The notes beneath the pieces were generated by a model that was not told where the DNA came from, did not search any database, and worked only from the letters and a program-made list of their open reading frames with translations. A program made the translations under genes and the position numbers. A stretch of 64,000 nucleotides of DNA from Adiantum capillus-veneris (taxonomy: Eukaryota; Streptophyta; Polypodiopsida; Polypodiales; Pteridaceae): NCBI GenBank assembly GCA_014529385.2, contig CM043954.1, positions 99,757,747-99,821,746 on the forward strand, read 5' to 3'. Shown here piece by piece: positions 47,173 through 57,207 of this stretch. Positions within the stretch are counted from its first letter, which is position 1; the number at the start of each line of letters is the position of its first letter.

Positions 47173-47410
47173 GAGACATTTCAATTAAATTAAATTTAAA
47201 AAATAATTTAATTAATAAAATTTAAAAGCTTTATAAAGAGCATTGAAAAACTCTTTTCATTTCTGTATCTTTCCTCGTCTCTACTTTCTTGTATTAAACA
47301 GATTTCTCTTTGTCAAGTTCTCTTTTGCTCACTTTTCATTCTCAAACTCTTCGCTATGATTTCTCATAAGCCATACTTATATCTATCTTCTTTAATTCTT
47401 TAGCCCAAGT

Positions 47411-50400
47411 ATGAGAACAAGAAATCAATCTAAAAATAATGGTGCGGTGGATGAGGTTTATGTCACTACGTTGCAAGAAGTCCCTCCACAATGCACTCAA
47501 GAGAGAAAACAATTTCAAGCCTTGAGTTCTCTAGATCGGATTGTGTCCATTGTAACCAGTGCCAGATGGAACAACACAATCAAGTGGAGGATTGAGTCAT
47601 CGTGTGGAAACTGCTACCACAACTGAAGATGTAAGAGATAAAGCGTTTGGAAATGTGGTCGACAAGCACATTTCTTTGGGCTGGGTGGATTCTCATAGAG
47701 CTCCATACGATGGAAAACTTCCATGCTTGCCTCTATGTCGACTTCTTTCAAACCCTGCTATCCGCACGCATGATGACCATGTGGTGGATTTGCAACTCTC
47801 CATTGCAATCAAAAGCAACCAACCAACCATGGCAAGATTTATTGTTAGTGAATGAATTCCTGGGGAGGATCATAAGAAATTTTCTCATCGTGGTCACACT
47901 TCGAGAGATCTTGCAAGTCATATGATTTAGATGACGAGCTTCGTCAAATCCCCGAGCTTAGTCACATGATCGAGAGGTACTTTGTGGTTTGGGATGGTAA
48001 TCACAGATTGGAGGCATAGATGCGGTGGATGAACAAGAACGACATCCCAATTGAGAACGCACCAAAGGTGGAGTGTGTTCTTGTTGATTTTCAACCCCAT
48101 GAGACAGCAGTTTCTATTGGTTTTGGGAATGATCAATAGGTAGGTCCAACTGTTTTTTGCTAATGTAAATGCATCTTATTTTTTTGACAATGTAAACTAC
48201 AATCGAGTGTTAAACAGGGCCACAAGGGTTTTAGTGCCTCACACAACTGCTCATGATATATTCATGATGAGAAAGATAGGGTTAGCGGACCCTACTTCAC
48301 TGATGCAGAAATTTCCGGAAAGAGCGCGTCTAGCAACAGAAACGGCTTTGAATTTTAGGGGTCAAAACAAATCAAAGTGGCTAAAATTGCCAATGGCTAT
48401 CCTTGCGCAACTCATTTGGAAGGTATGCTTGAAACCAATGCTAAATGAGAATATGTTTTGATTGCAAAATCTTATTATGTGTATTTTGATTCTGTCCTTG
48501 GCAAATGATAGGAAGAGTTCGATGCTATGTATAGTAGTAAAATGGAAGGGCTACCTTCAAAAGGGAGTTTTGACTATGAGTTGGCACCTGATGCATACAA
48601 GGAAAGCATCAATCTAGGACTATCTCAAAGAGAGCAATATTTCACGTGAAAATGGCTTGAGATAGCAACCATTGCAAATCCAGAGAATGGCAACAATTTT
48701 TTCCAAAAATGTATATTATTTATAGGTTGGGGCAAGAAGACCACCAAAATGACACCCTCAAGAGTGGCAGAGGTTGCGTGTGCACGCATTAGCCCGAAAG
48801 AGTAAGTAAATGTCATTTAAATCATTCGATATCTTTCTCTTTTGATTATGTAGCAATGAAAAATAAGTCTCGCTTTTCCTTTGCTAGGAACTGCCGCTTG
48901 ATTGATTTGCTCCAAGGTGGTGATGCATCCTTGAAGGAGAATGCCATAGGGTTGACGGAGAAGGATTGGATCCAATGGCTTTGATATCACATGTAATTGT
49001 GGCAATTGGAAAGGTTAGATTTAGTGATTATGTGCACAAGCTAGCAATTTGTTGATAATTTAACTTGTGACCTATTATTTGCTGCAGGAGAGTGCTTGAG
49101 ATGGCCGAGAAAATGGAGGGCGAGAATCATCATGTTGATATCCAACACCAGAAGGTTGAAGAGAGGCATGGTTGCACACTTGCCCACACATTACTGACAT
49201 ATAGACGGAAGCACTTTGACAAAGCCTTCAAGAAGTGGAGTGCACGGATCAAGTCCACACAAGATCCCGAAGAGCAACCCCACTTTGCTTGCATGGCACT
49301 ACGCTTGTTGTACATGGTTGACATCTTTAATTGACAAATTAAGAATGTAGTAGGATACACTAATCCTGTTCTTGGTGGCTCAAAACATTGTGGTCTGTCT
49401 TGTAGATGGTGGAGAGATGCTCTTGTCTTTCCCATTCCCGATCACCCCAATGATGCACGGTGCATGTCGAAGAGAGAGAGGAGACGGGCTTATATCTTGA
49501 CGCGTGGATAGATGACTTGCGGCCAAAGGGAGCGTGGCTCAAGTGTCCTTGGTGGCTGGACTACCTGAACAAGGAGTACCCACCGAAAGAGGAATGCTAT
49601 ACATAGATATCATACTATATAGTTTTTACCTTTGCCATGCAACAATACAACATGGGCTCAATAACTGTTCTTTTTTAATTAATAGCCGAGCATACTACTT
49701 CACAGAAGAAAGCCAATGTGATAGAGGATTCTCTATCTCCAAACACAACAAAGAAACTGGACAAAAACAAACATGCCTTAAAGAAAGACCTGCAAGCACC
49801 ATTGGCTGACCGGCAACGTGGGAAGAGAGATGTTTCTTCCAGTGATAGTGAGAGCGAGCATGTGGTTGAGGAGTATTCTGTAGAAGTTAGAGATAGTGCT
49901 CATAGCCTTGGTGCTATGAGGCATAGTGTACCGACACTTTCCTTGACTCCAAGACCAATAGGGGGCATCCAAGAGTCCCCTCCATGTTCACCATCACATG
50001 GCAGGGCTGCATAGGACCTATTAGACATGGCCAGAGTGGTGGGAGAAACCCCTCTAGGTACGTGAAAATGGTTAATGTTGTGTTGTTCTCTTTAGTATTG
50101 CTTGAAAAATATATTTGATCTTATGTTTCTACATACAGATATGCATGTAGATCCATGCCACCTTGCAGTGCATGCTAGTGTCAAGTGCTTGGCAAAAGCT
50201 ATTCTAGATGTGTTGTGCAATGACAGGTAAGCCACGCTAATTTACATTCAAATTTATGTCCACAGTTTCAGTGCTTACAAAGATTGCATGCAATTCTATG
50301 CAGTCACTACGTAGATTCTTGGGCTCTCTAGCAGGAACAAGGCAAATGAACCCCAGCTTGAGATTGGGTGGTGTACGTTTGATGTACATGGCATTTCCCT

Positions 50401-52075
50401 TACACACTAGGCCACATGCATCTAGCACGGATGGGGTTCCTTTATGGAACCAATGGGATAGTGAGCTTGTGGATGCTGCATTCCTTCTAGCAACCAAGTT
50501 TCTTTTGGTTGATGGCATGGTTGTGGCGACATGTCGTGCAAAACATCTGTCCATTTTCACTTAGAAGACAGAGGGAGCTCATTTCCATTTGTTGAGGATA
50601 TTGTACATACGACTGCCATTACGAAGAGGATAGGGTGTAGGAGGGCCTCTTTATTTTCCATGAGCTTATGGAGGTGATTAACATTTTGACGAATAGGTGT
50701 ACACCATGTGTGCAAGAATGGTGGGTGTGTAAGAGATGTGTAAGAGTGGTCAAAGGATGCACTTTCCCCCCCAAAAAGGAGGTGGAAAATTTTATGATTT
50801 TGGCCTCCCATAACTCCCACGTATGATCTCTGATTTGAGTGGAGATCATAGATCTGCAATCTATGCATCAAGCTCTTTCCATAGATATGCTACATGATAT
50901 GGTTTTACCTACTAGATTTTAAATTCCATTTTGGGGGGGAAACTTTGAATTCAAATAAACTAGCCATTTTGCCTGTTTGAATTCAAAAGTTGTCTTTTTT
51001 TTCTTAATACTAAAGGTTTGACTTCCTTAAACTGCCAAATAAAGAGGCCCTCCTAGACCCCATTCTCTTCCTAATGAGGAGTCTAGCTGCATGACTGTTC
51101 AGGACTATGTAGAGGGGTTATGTTATTTTTGGTTTTGATATTGAATAATAACTTTGATGTTCACATTTCAAAATATCAATGTTTTATTGTTATTCGTAGG
51201 TTGGTACTTTGTTGCTGGTGATTTTTTTACCCCCTAGAACCGGTGGGTGTCGACTTCCGAGGTATGATCGAGCAGATGGAGAGATTGTAGCAAATGTACA
51301 TGGCTTCTCTGTAAATGACGACATGTTGTGGGAGAAGCTACCATGTACAGATTCCACATAGTGGATGATGGATCATATGGGCAGGCCTTATCATAGAGGT
51401 GTTGAGAGGAGTCTAGCGTTTGCCAGGTGCTAGAAACTTTTTGGAAGTTTTTCTTCATGTTCCTATAAAATTATAGGTATAACAAATCTAAAGATTTCTG
51501 TTTTTTTGTGGATGGCTACTAGGTACCTTCACAAACATGGGAGATCCTGTGTTGGATTGTTTTGCAGGTGTGGGGACATTGGCAGCACAATGTTTACTAC
51601 TACGCAGGCATTGCATCAGTTGTGAGAAGGATTGGTCAGTTTTCAGTGCTTGTCTAGAGCCAGCTCAGTGCCTACCTTCTGATTTAGGCTCGACATTGAC
51701 GTTTCATAGGAGTGAGAGAGCTCAGGTAACTGAGCATCCAAAGCAGGTGACAGAGCAAATTCATCCGCTGGAGCCACCTTTCCCGACACCACTCAGCAGT
51801 CTGGGCGGGGCAGTAGTAGCTCCGTATACTACTTTCACGGCCCTAGTTTTGGAATGGCGTGCAACTGGACCATCTCCCAGTGCATTCATTGCCTCCACAT
51901 ATTAGGCCCCGCTCGGAGTCGCCCGGAGTTGATCCATTGCCTCTTTCACTACCTACAGCCCTCCCCACATATGGTTCGTACCCTCTGCCATTTGCAAGAG
52001 TTCCCCCACCATTTGGTGCACCTCACCCATGATGTATCCCCCCCTCATATGTATTTACTTTTGATGGAATGGAAC
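47411..52075 (+). pseudogene. ParB-like / permuted DNA methyltransferase-like gene (gene B), broken
   Basis: Starts ATG 47411 (MRTRNQSKNNGAVDEV), with a frameshift near 47575. A ParB-like region follows: DHVVDLQLSIAIKSNQP (about 47780), then ELSHMIERYFVVWDGNHRLEA (about 48000). A TAG at 48018 replaces the expected Trp before MRWMNKNDIPIE. Splice junctions can be read: 49309-49405 (TT|GTTGTA to TTGTAG|A, joining CMALRL to WWRDALVF) and 50060-50139 (CTCTAG|GTACGTG to CATACAG|ATATGC). Other lesions: a frameshift near 49508, TAG near 50014, and a shift near 50250. Methyltransferase-like parts are WDSELVDAAFLLATKFLLVD then VVATCRAKHLSIF (about 50460-50560) and FTNMGDPVLDCFAGVGTLAA (51527-51590), a good FxGxG AdoMet motif in the C-terminal position of permuted (beta-class) N4/N6 enzymes. 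No clear (D/N/S)PP(Y/W) box is visible. A Pro-rich tail ends near 52075. Confidence 0.65.
50618..51075. mobile_element. MITE-like insertion inside gene B
   Basis: The ends are inverted copies: TAGGAGGGCCTCTTTATTT at 50638-50656 against its reverse complement at 51037-51055, with similarity continuing outward for about 20 bp (ATTACGAAGAGGATAGGG against ATTAGGAAGAGAATGGGG). Interior AT-rich, no coding. It separates the two methyltransferase-like blocks of gene B and has no counterpart in gene A. Outer limits and target duplication are uncertain. Confidence 0.75.
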
Positions 52076-52221
52076 ACATAGATTTGGGGTTTGCTATATG
52101 AAATAGACAATAATTGTGTGTAAGGAACTTCTGTTTGTCTTATCAATAGTGTATTGAATGCATCCATGGTGGTTTTTGTTTGAATATAAGTTGGTCGTGA
52201 ACCGACAATCAAATTTTAGTT

Positions 52222-52224
<3 letters not shown>

Positions 52225-52296
<72 letters not shown>
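52225..52296. repeat. (GA)n microsatellite
   Basis: GA repeats interrupted once (GG at about 52280). It lies just inside the right end of the element, mirroring the CT tract inside the left end. Confidence 0.97.
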
Positions 52297-52312
52297 TGGG
52301 TAGATTATCCCT

Positions 52313-52386
52313 TCTTTTGGGAATCCGCTCGCCGGATTCTTAAAAAGCACTCGTCAGAAATTTCTTGCCCAAAAATTGCGCCCGAC
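52313..52386 (-). repeat. Right terminal inverted repeat
   Basis: GGGAATCCGCTCGCCGGATT, CTTAAAAAGCACTCGTC and CCAAAAATTGCGCCC in order. The reverse complement matches the left end (see 42111-42180). The GAATCCG...CGGATTC part is a near-palindrome. Confidence 0.75.
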
Positions 52387-54235
52387 TAGAGAATGTGAGG
52401 TTGTTAGAGCTAGCAACAAATGGTAAAAAATCACAGACGAACTTTAAAAGCACAACAATCTTGAAAAATGACTTTTTTTCTTCAAAAATGCAAACATGCT
52501 TTGACAAACGAAGTAAAATAACACAATCAAACTTCAATAGCGTGCACAGACTTCAAAAACCCTAATATATAGTCAATGACCAATAAAGACGAGATTATTA
52601 CCTTGTGGTCCTGATCTCCATGCACCTCTAGGCGGAGGTGTGCGGGGCTCAGGCATGGATAGAGAATGTGAGGTTGTTAGAGCTAGTAGCAAATGGTAGA
52701 AAATTTGCAAACGGACTTCAGAAACGCAAGTCTTCTGAAATGACTTGTGTACTTCAAAAACGCAAGCAGACTTTGATAAATGAAGTAAATTTAATGCAAT
52801 CGGACTTCGATAGCGCACACAGACTTCAAAAATCCTAATATACAGTCACTGACCAATAAATACAAGATTATTACCCTGTGGTCTTGATGTCCATGCACCT
52901 TTAGACTGAGGTGTACGGGGATTGGACATTGCTAGAGAATGTCAGGTTGCTAGAGCTAGCAGTAAATGGTAGAAAAACTACAAAAAGATTTCAAAAATAC
53001 AACAGTCTTCAGAATAAATGTAATCAAACTTCAATAGCACCGGAGAGACTTCAAAAACCGTAATATATAGTCATTGACCAATAAAGAAAAGATTATTACC
53101 CTATGGTCTTGATGTCCCTACACCTCTAGACGGAGGTGTGCGGAGATAAGGCATGGCTAGAGAATTTGAGATTATTAGAGCTATCCGCAAATGGTATAAA
53201 AAACCAAAAACAGACTTAAAAAATGCATTAGTCTTCAGTAATGACTTGTGTACTTCAAAAACGCAAATGGACTTTGACAAATAAAGTAAAATAACACAAA
53301 CAGACATCAACAGTGCACACAGACTTTAAAAACCCTAATATATAGTCATTGAACAATAAAGACAAGATTATTCCCCTGTGGTCCTGATCTTTGTGCACCT
53401 CTAGACCGAGGTGTGGGGGGATCGAGCATGGCTAAAGAATGTGAGGTTGTTAGAGCTAGCTGCAAATGGTAGAAAAATCGCAAACAGACTTTAAAAAAGC
53501 ACATTCTTAAGAAATGACTTGTGTACTTTAAAAACGCAAATGGACTTTGACAAATGAAGTAAAATAACACAATCTAACATCAATAGTGCACTCAGACTTT
53601 ACAAACCCTGATATATAGTCATTGATCAATAAAGATGAGATTATTACCATGTGGTCTTGATCTTCGTGCACCTCCAAACCGAGGTGTGTGGGGATCGGGC
53701 ATGGCTTGAGAATGTGAGGTTGTAGCTAGCAACAAATGGTATCTAAAAACCGTAAACAAACTTTAGAAACACAATAGTCTTCAGAAATGACTTTTGTTTT
53801 TTTAAAAATGCAAATGGACTTCAACAAACAAAGTAAAGTAACACAATCGAACTTCAATAGCGCACATAGACTTCAAAAACCCTAATATATAGTCATTGAC
53901 TGATAAAGACGAGATTATTACCATGTGGACCTGATCTCTGTGCACCTCTAGAGACTGAGGTGTGCGGGGATTGGGTATGGCTAGAGAATGTGAGGTTGTT
54001 AGGCTAGCTGCAAATGGTAGAGAAATCGCAAACAAACGTCTTAAAAGACAAAACAGTCTTAAGAACTGACTTGTGTACGAGTCAAAAATGCAAATGAACT
54101 TTGACAAACAAAGTAAAATAACACAATCAAACTTCAATAGCGCATACACACTTCAAAAACCCTAATATATAGTCATTGACCGATAAAGACGTGATTAATA
54201 CCTTGTGGTCCTAATCTTCGCGCACCCTAGAAGGC
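52387..54235 (+). repeat. ~273-bp tandem repeat, about seven units
   Basis: Marker GAGATTATTACC(C/T)TGTGG recurs at about 52593, 52865, 53089, 53363, 53635, 53912 and 54190, a spacing of 272-278 bp with one shorter unit (224). Each unit has AGAATGTGAGGTTGTTAGAG, AAATGGTAGAAAAATCGCAA, CTTCAATAGCGCACACAGAC and CCTAATATATAGTCATTGAC. Short reverse-strand ORFs recur per unit and are not genes. It may be subterminal repeat of a CACTA element, since a TNP2 fragment follows. Confidence 0.93.
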
Positions 54236-54239
54236 AAAA

Positions 54240-54716
54240 AACATTCAAAGCAACACTATGAACCTACCTCAGCCATCCCAGGCGAGATGTTGCAAACTCT
54301 TGTACGTATGCCTCTTTACAATGTTGCAAAAATCTTAGTTCTCTGTACCACTTTGGCAATGCTTAATTTGAAATCTATCTACAGGTGGTCCGACGCCTCT
54401 GTCATAGAGATTTTTAGGTAAATACATTGTATCTTAAGCATGCCAAAGTGAAAATTATAGTTCAATAATATGATCGTTTTGTTCACTTGTTGACGTAATG
54501 ACAAGTTGCTCAACAAGAAAATCTTGTCCTACCCATCCAGCCACGAAAATGCTTCTTACTAAATTGGGCTTGGATTATCATAAAATACATGCATGCCCTA
54601 ATGATTGTATACTCTTTTGCAATGAGTATGCAAATTTGGAACATTGTCCCTATTGTGGATCACACAGGTATAGAGAGGACACACAAGGAAAATTTATCCC
54701 TGTAAAGTGGAACTAG
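54240..54716 (+). pseudogene. CACTA (En/Spm) transposase TNP2, N-terminal fragment
   Basis: Reads EMLQTLVRMPLYNVAK (about 54280-54335). After an acceptor CTATCTACAG at 54393 it gives WSDASVIEIFR, and after another intron-like gap KMLLTKLGLDYHKIHACPND (about 54560) and CNEYANLEHCPYCGS, ending ...GKFIPVKWN. The LGLDYxKIHACPNDC block and the CPYCG zinc-like pair are hallmarks of plant TNP2-type transposases that cut and paste CACTA elements. Only the N-terminal ~150 residues are present; the catalytic part is absent and the sequence changes character after 54716. Confidence 0.85.
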
Positions 54717-55551
54717 ATCTGGTCTCTTCAGATAGCTGATTCCAATGCTAGAATTTAAAGATACTGGTTATGTTGTCAGTCCAGTTAGTGAAACTGGAGC
54801 AGATAATTGACTGGACTGAAATAGTTATCTAAACTGAAATAATATATTGAGATGAGAGACATACTGAAAGACTGGAAAGAGTATTTTCAGATTCAGCTTA
54901 ATAGCTCAAGGACAACCAGTACAATGTATAACGGATTTAAGCTCAAACGGTTACAGAAGCAATGATTACAGAGTGAAACTAGAGGCAAAGAACTCATAAC
55001 CCAAGAATGCTTAGAGAGATAAAGCCAAAATACAAGCAACTAAGCCAGGAAGTGAGGAAGCTCTGTACAACTAAGAAACTAAGAAGCCCAATTACAATGT
55101 AGCGAGTCCTATTTACAGCTCCCAAGAGTTACTACAGTAACTGCCTCCGATAATTATTGCTGGTGTGATTGATCCACTGTTTGGAATTCTAAGGGGCAGT
55201 TCCCGCTTGCTAGGATTGTCCTCACCTTCTACATCCTTCCCTCCTTTCTTGAATTTTGGTATAATTCCAAAATTTCTGAAAAAAATCCACCACTTTTGAT
55301 TCTGATTGGGTGTTGAGAAAACCATCTGGCCTTCTGGTTGCTAGTTTGGCCGATGTTCCTCATGGTATGGCCAATGTTCCTTATGGAAATACTCTTTCGA
55401 TATTGCTAGCTTTATACCATACTTCATGCTTGTTGAGTGCTTGACACCCCTATAATTGTAATTCCAAGGGTGCCTAGCCAAAGAAATTCTAGTGCCTCAA
55501 TGGGAAAATCCACCATCTAACTCAAAGATGGAACTACCCAGTATCCTTCCA
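54717..55551. other. Unassigned sequence, left part of an inserted segment
   Basis: No gene was recognised. Composition is less AT-rich than the flanks. It may be the 3' untranslated or LTR portion of the reverse-strand element whose coding remnant begins at 55552. Confidence 0.4.
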
Positions 55552-57100
55552 CTAAACCCGCTTCCTATTGCCCTTCTTTGATGCTGGTGCCTTAGAAGTC
55601 CCAGTGCCAGCATTGTCCTTTTTGATAAGTCTGTAAATGGCCTCCTGCTCAAGCTGATCCCACCTTTTAGTGGACATATCAAATTCATAAGGCATGAGAG
55701 GATTGGAAGTTTTGGTGTCAGGATCATATAGAGTGCGTCTTCCCTTTGTCAGACAAGTTTTGGCCAATTTATGACAATGCAAAGCTATGTGGATCCATCC
55801 ATGCGGAAGAGGCTCATTTGTTTTAAGTCTTGCTTCAAAGACAATCTCAGCCATCTCTTTGTACTGTGGCCCCAGTCCTAGTTTAGCAGTGATATCCTTT
55901 TCAAGGATCTTGGAAGACTCCACAGTCAGTTGAAGCAACTGATTTGTGATCTTTGTTAGACCATGGAGCTGGATCTTCCACTGTCCCATACAGAGTTTGA
56001 CCCTCTGCATTTCTCCTTGCAGTTCCATGACGTCATTCAATTTGAGAGCATCATTGATCAAAGTTTTCTAGGTTTTTCATTCTACAGTGGCTCGCTCATA
56101 CCAGTCCTAAAGTTCATCAGTGATATTAAAGTAGGTGAGCTGATCCACTCGTTCTAGATGCTGAGGATACAAAGCTGGGAAAAATCTAGGTAGTTCAGCT
56201 TCTTTAGTCGGCAATGCATACAGGAGAACTGGTGAATCGAGAAAAAATTCCAAAAAATTGAGCACAGCCTGGTTCTCTTGCTGCATCATCTTCCTGGTAA
56301 CTTGGACTAGCTGAAAGAGTCTTCAAAGAGCAGTTTCCTGTTCCCCTATTTTCATTTGAGTCCAAGGTCCTTTACTGCTCGAAGTTTGATCTTCAATAAT
56401 AGCCTACACCCTCTGGTCCAAAACTCCTCTGGAAATTTTCATTTGAAGTAAAACTTCTTTTAGTTTATTTCTTACTTCCTTCATGTATTCATATGTAGGC
56501 CTGTTTCCAAGCAGTCGGTCTAGTTCAAGGGCTAGAGAATTTCTGTATGTAGTGGACTATTGCTGCGAGTGTGGGTTGACTATCTTATCATCAGAAGTCA
56601 ACGCCCAGTTAGGTACTCTCTCCAGCAGTTGGATTCTTCTGGGATGCATAGGCAGGTGCCACATTCCTGATCATGGAAGGAAACTAATTTTCAATTATGA
56701 ATCATTTCTCTGGCTCCAACATATAGACTTTGAAAGAATTCTAGATTAGAGATAAGAACATCATCCTCCAAATACATCCTAGTAACAGGAGCTTGTTGAT
56801 GTCTCAATCTCTTGCTCAGTGTGATGAGCTGTAATGAATGTTTCTCATCCCTCTTTAAGGTCTCAGTCACAACTTTGGCTTTTCCTTTTCCATCTGGATT
56901 GTGCTATGACTGGTGTACTAGAGAGCCTCCATTGTTGTGTGTCTGCGCATTGCCTGGTTGTTGATCATCAGTCCGCTGTTCCCTTGACTGCTAGTATGAC
57001 TGGTCCATGTTGGACTGACTGTCCCCAGTTGCCCGCTGATCCACCAGCACCAGAGCACGTGGGTCCTCTTTTCTCATGCTTCAAGTCATTCTACCCATTG
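55552..57100 (-). pseudogene. Gag-like reading of an unidentified retroelement
   Basis: Reverse-strand pieces read in order. A Gln/Gly-rich stretch (NAQTHNNGGSLVHQS, about 56940) is followed by VTETLKRDEKHSLQLITLSK (about 56840), QQAPVTRMYLEDDVL, then a 60-codon frame FFLDSPVLLYALPTKEAELP (56289-56107). A 169-codon frame (56061-55552) follows with LHGLTKITNQLLQL, IAHHCHK-like IHIALHCHKLAKTCL and a Lys/Ser-rich end (GTGTSKAPASKKGNRKRV). Stops and shifts separate the pieces. It has the length, charge pattern and basic tail of a gag-like protein, but no zinc knuckle or pol motif was seen. Family unknown. Confidence 0.4.
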
Positions 57101-57207
57101 TAACTAAATTACTAACTTTTTCTAGTGTTTACTGACATTAACTGCTAACCCTTTCCTGTAAATGGCACCCACTCTACTCTACCTTGGAGTAGGCAACCTC
57201 ACACAAC

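Larger units (their letters stand above)
42111..52386. mobile_element. 10.3-kb TIR element with SWIM transposase and ParB/MTase cargo
   Basis: Both ends carry an imperfect inverted repeat of about 70 bp: outer GGCGAGCAATTTTTGG, then GAGTGATTTTTA and a near-palindromic GAATC-GG-GA-CGGATTCC box, with a pyrimidine (CT) microsatellite just inside each end. The element splits a unit of the 273-bp repeat. The left flank stops at TAGAGA (42105-42110) and the right flank resumes with TAGAGA (52387-52392), a possible 6-bp or longer target duplication. Inside are a small reverse ORF, a SWIM-finger transposase-like gene (reverse), a divergent low-complexity region, and a ParB/methyltransferase-like gene (forward) that itself carries a MITE-like insertion. 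Both large genes are broken. MULE-like classification is inferred from the SWIM finger; MULEs usually make 8-10 bp duplications, which I could not confirm. Confidence 0.65.

Noticed and set aside
46457-47225. Overlapping long ORFs in the G-rich and TG/CA region on both strands
   Set aside because: Gly/Arg/Thr/His/Val low-complexity readings in all frames, without codon bias or motifs.
50237-50560. Reverse ORF opposite 50256-50564
   Set aside because: The forward frame fits the methyltransferase-like block of gene B; the reverse one has no recognisable pattern.
47411-52075. Bacterial contamination as the source of the ParB/methyltransferase-like genes
   Set aside because: Both genes have readable GT-AG introns, AT-rich plant-like flanks and insertions of plant-type repeats or a MITE.
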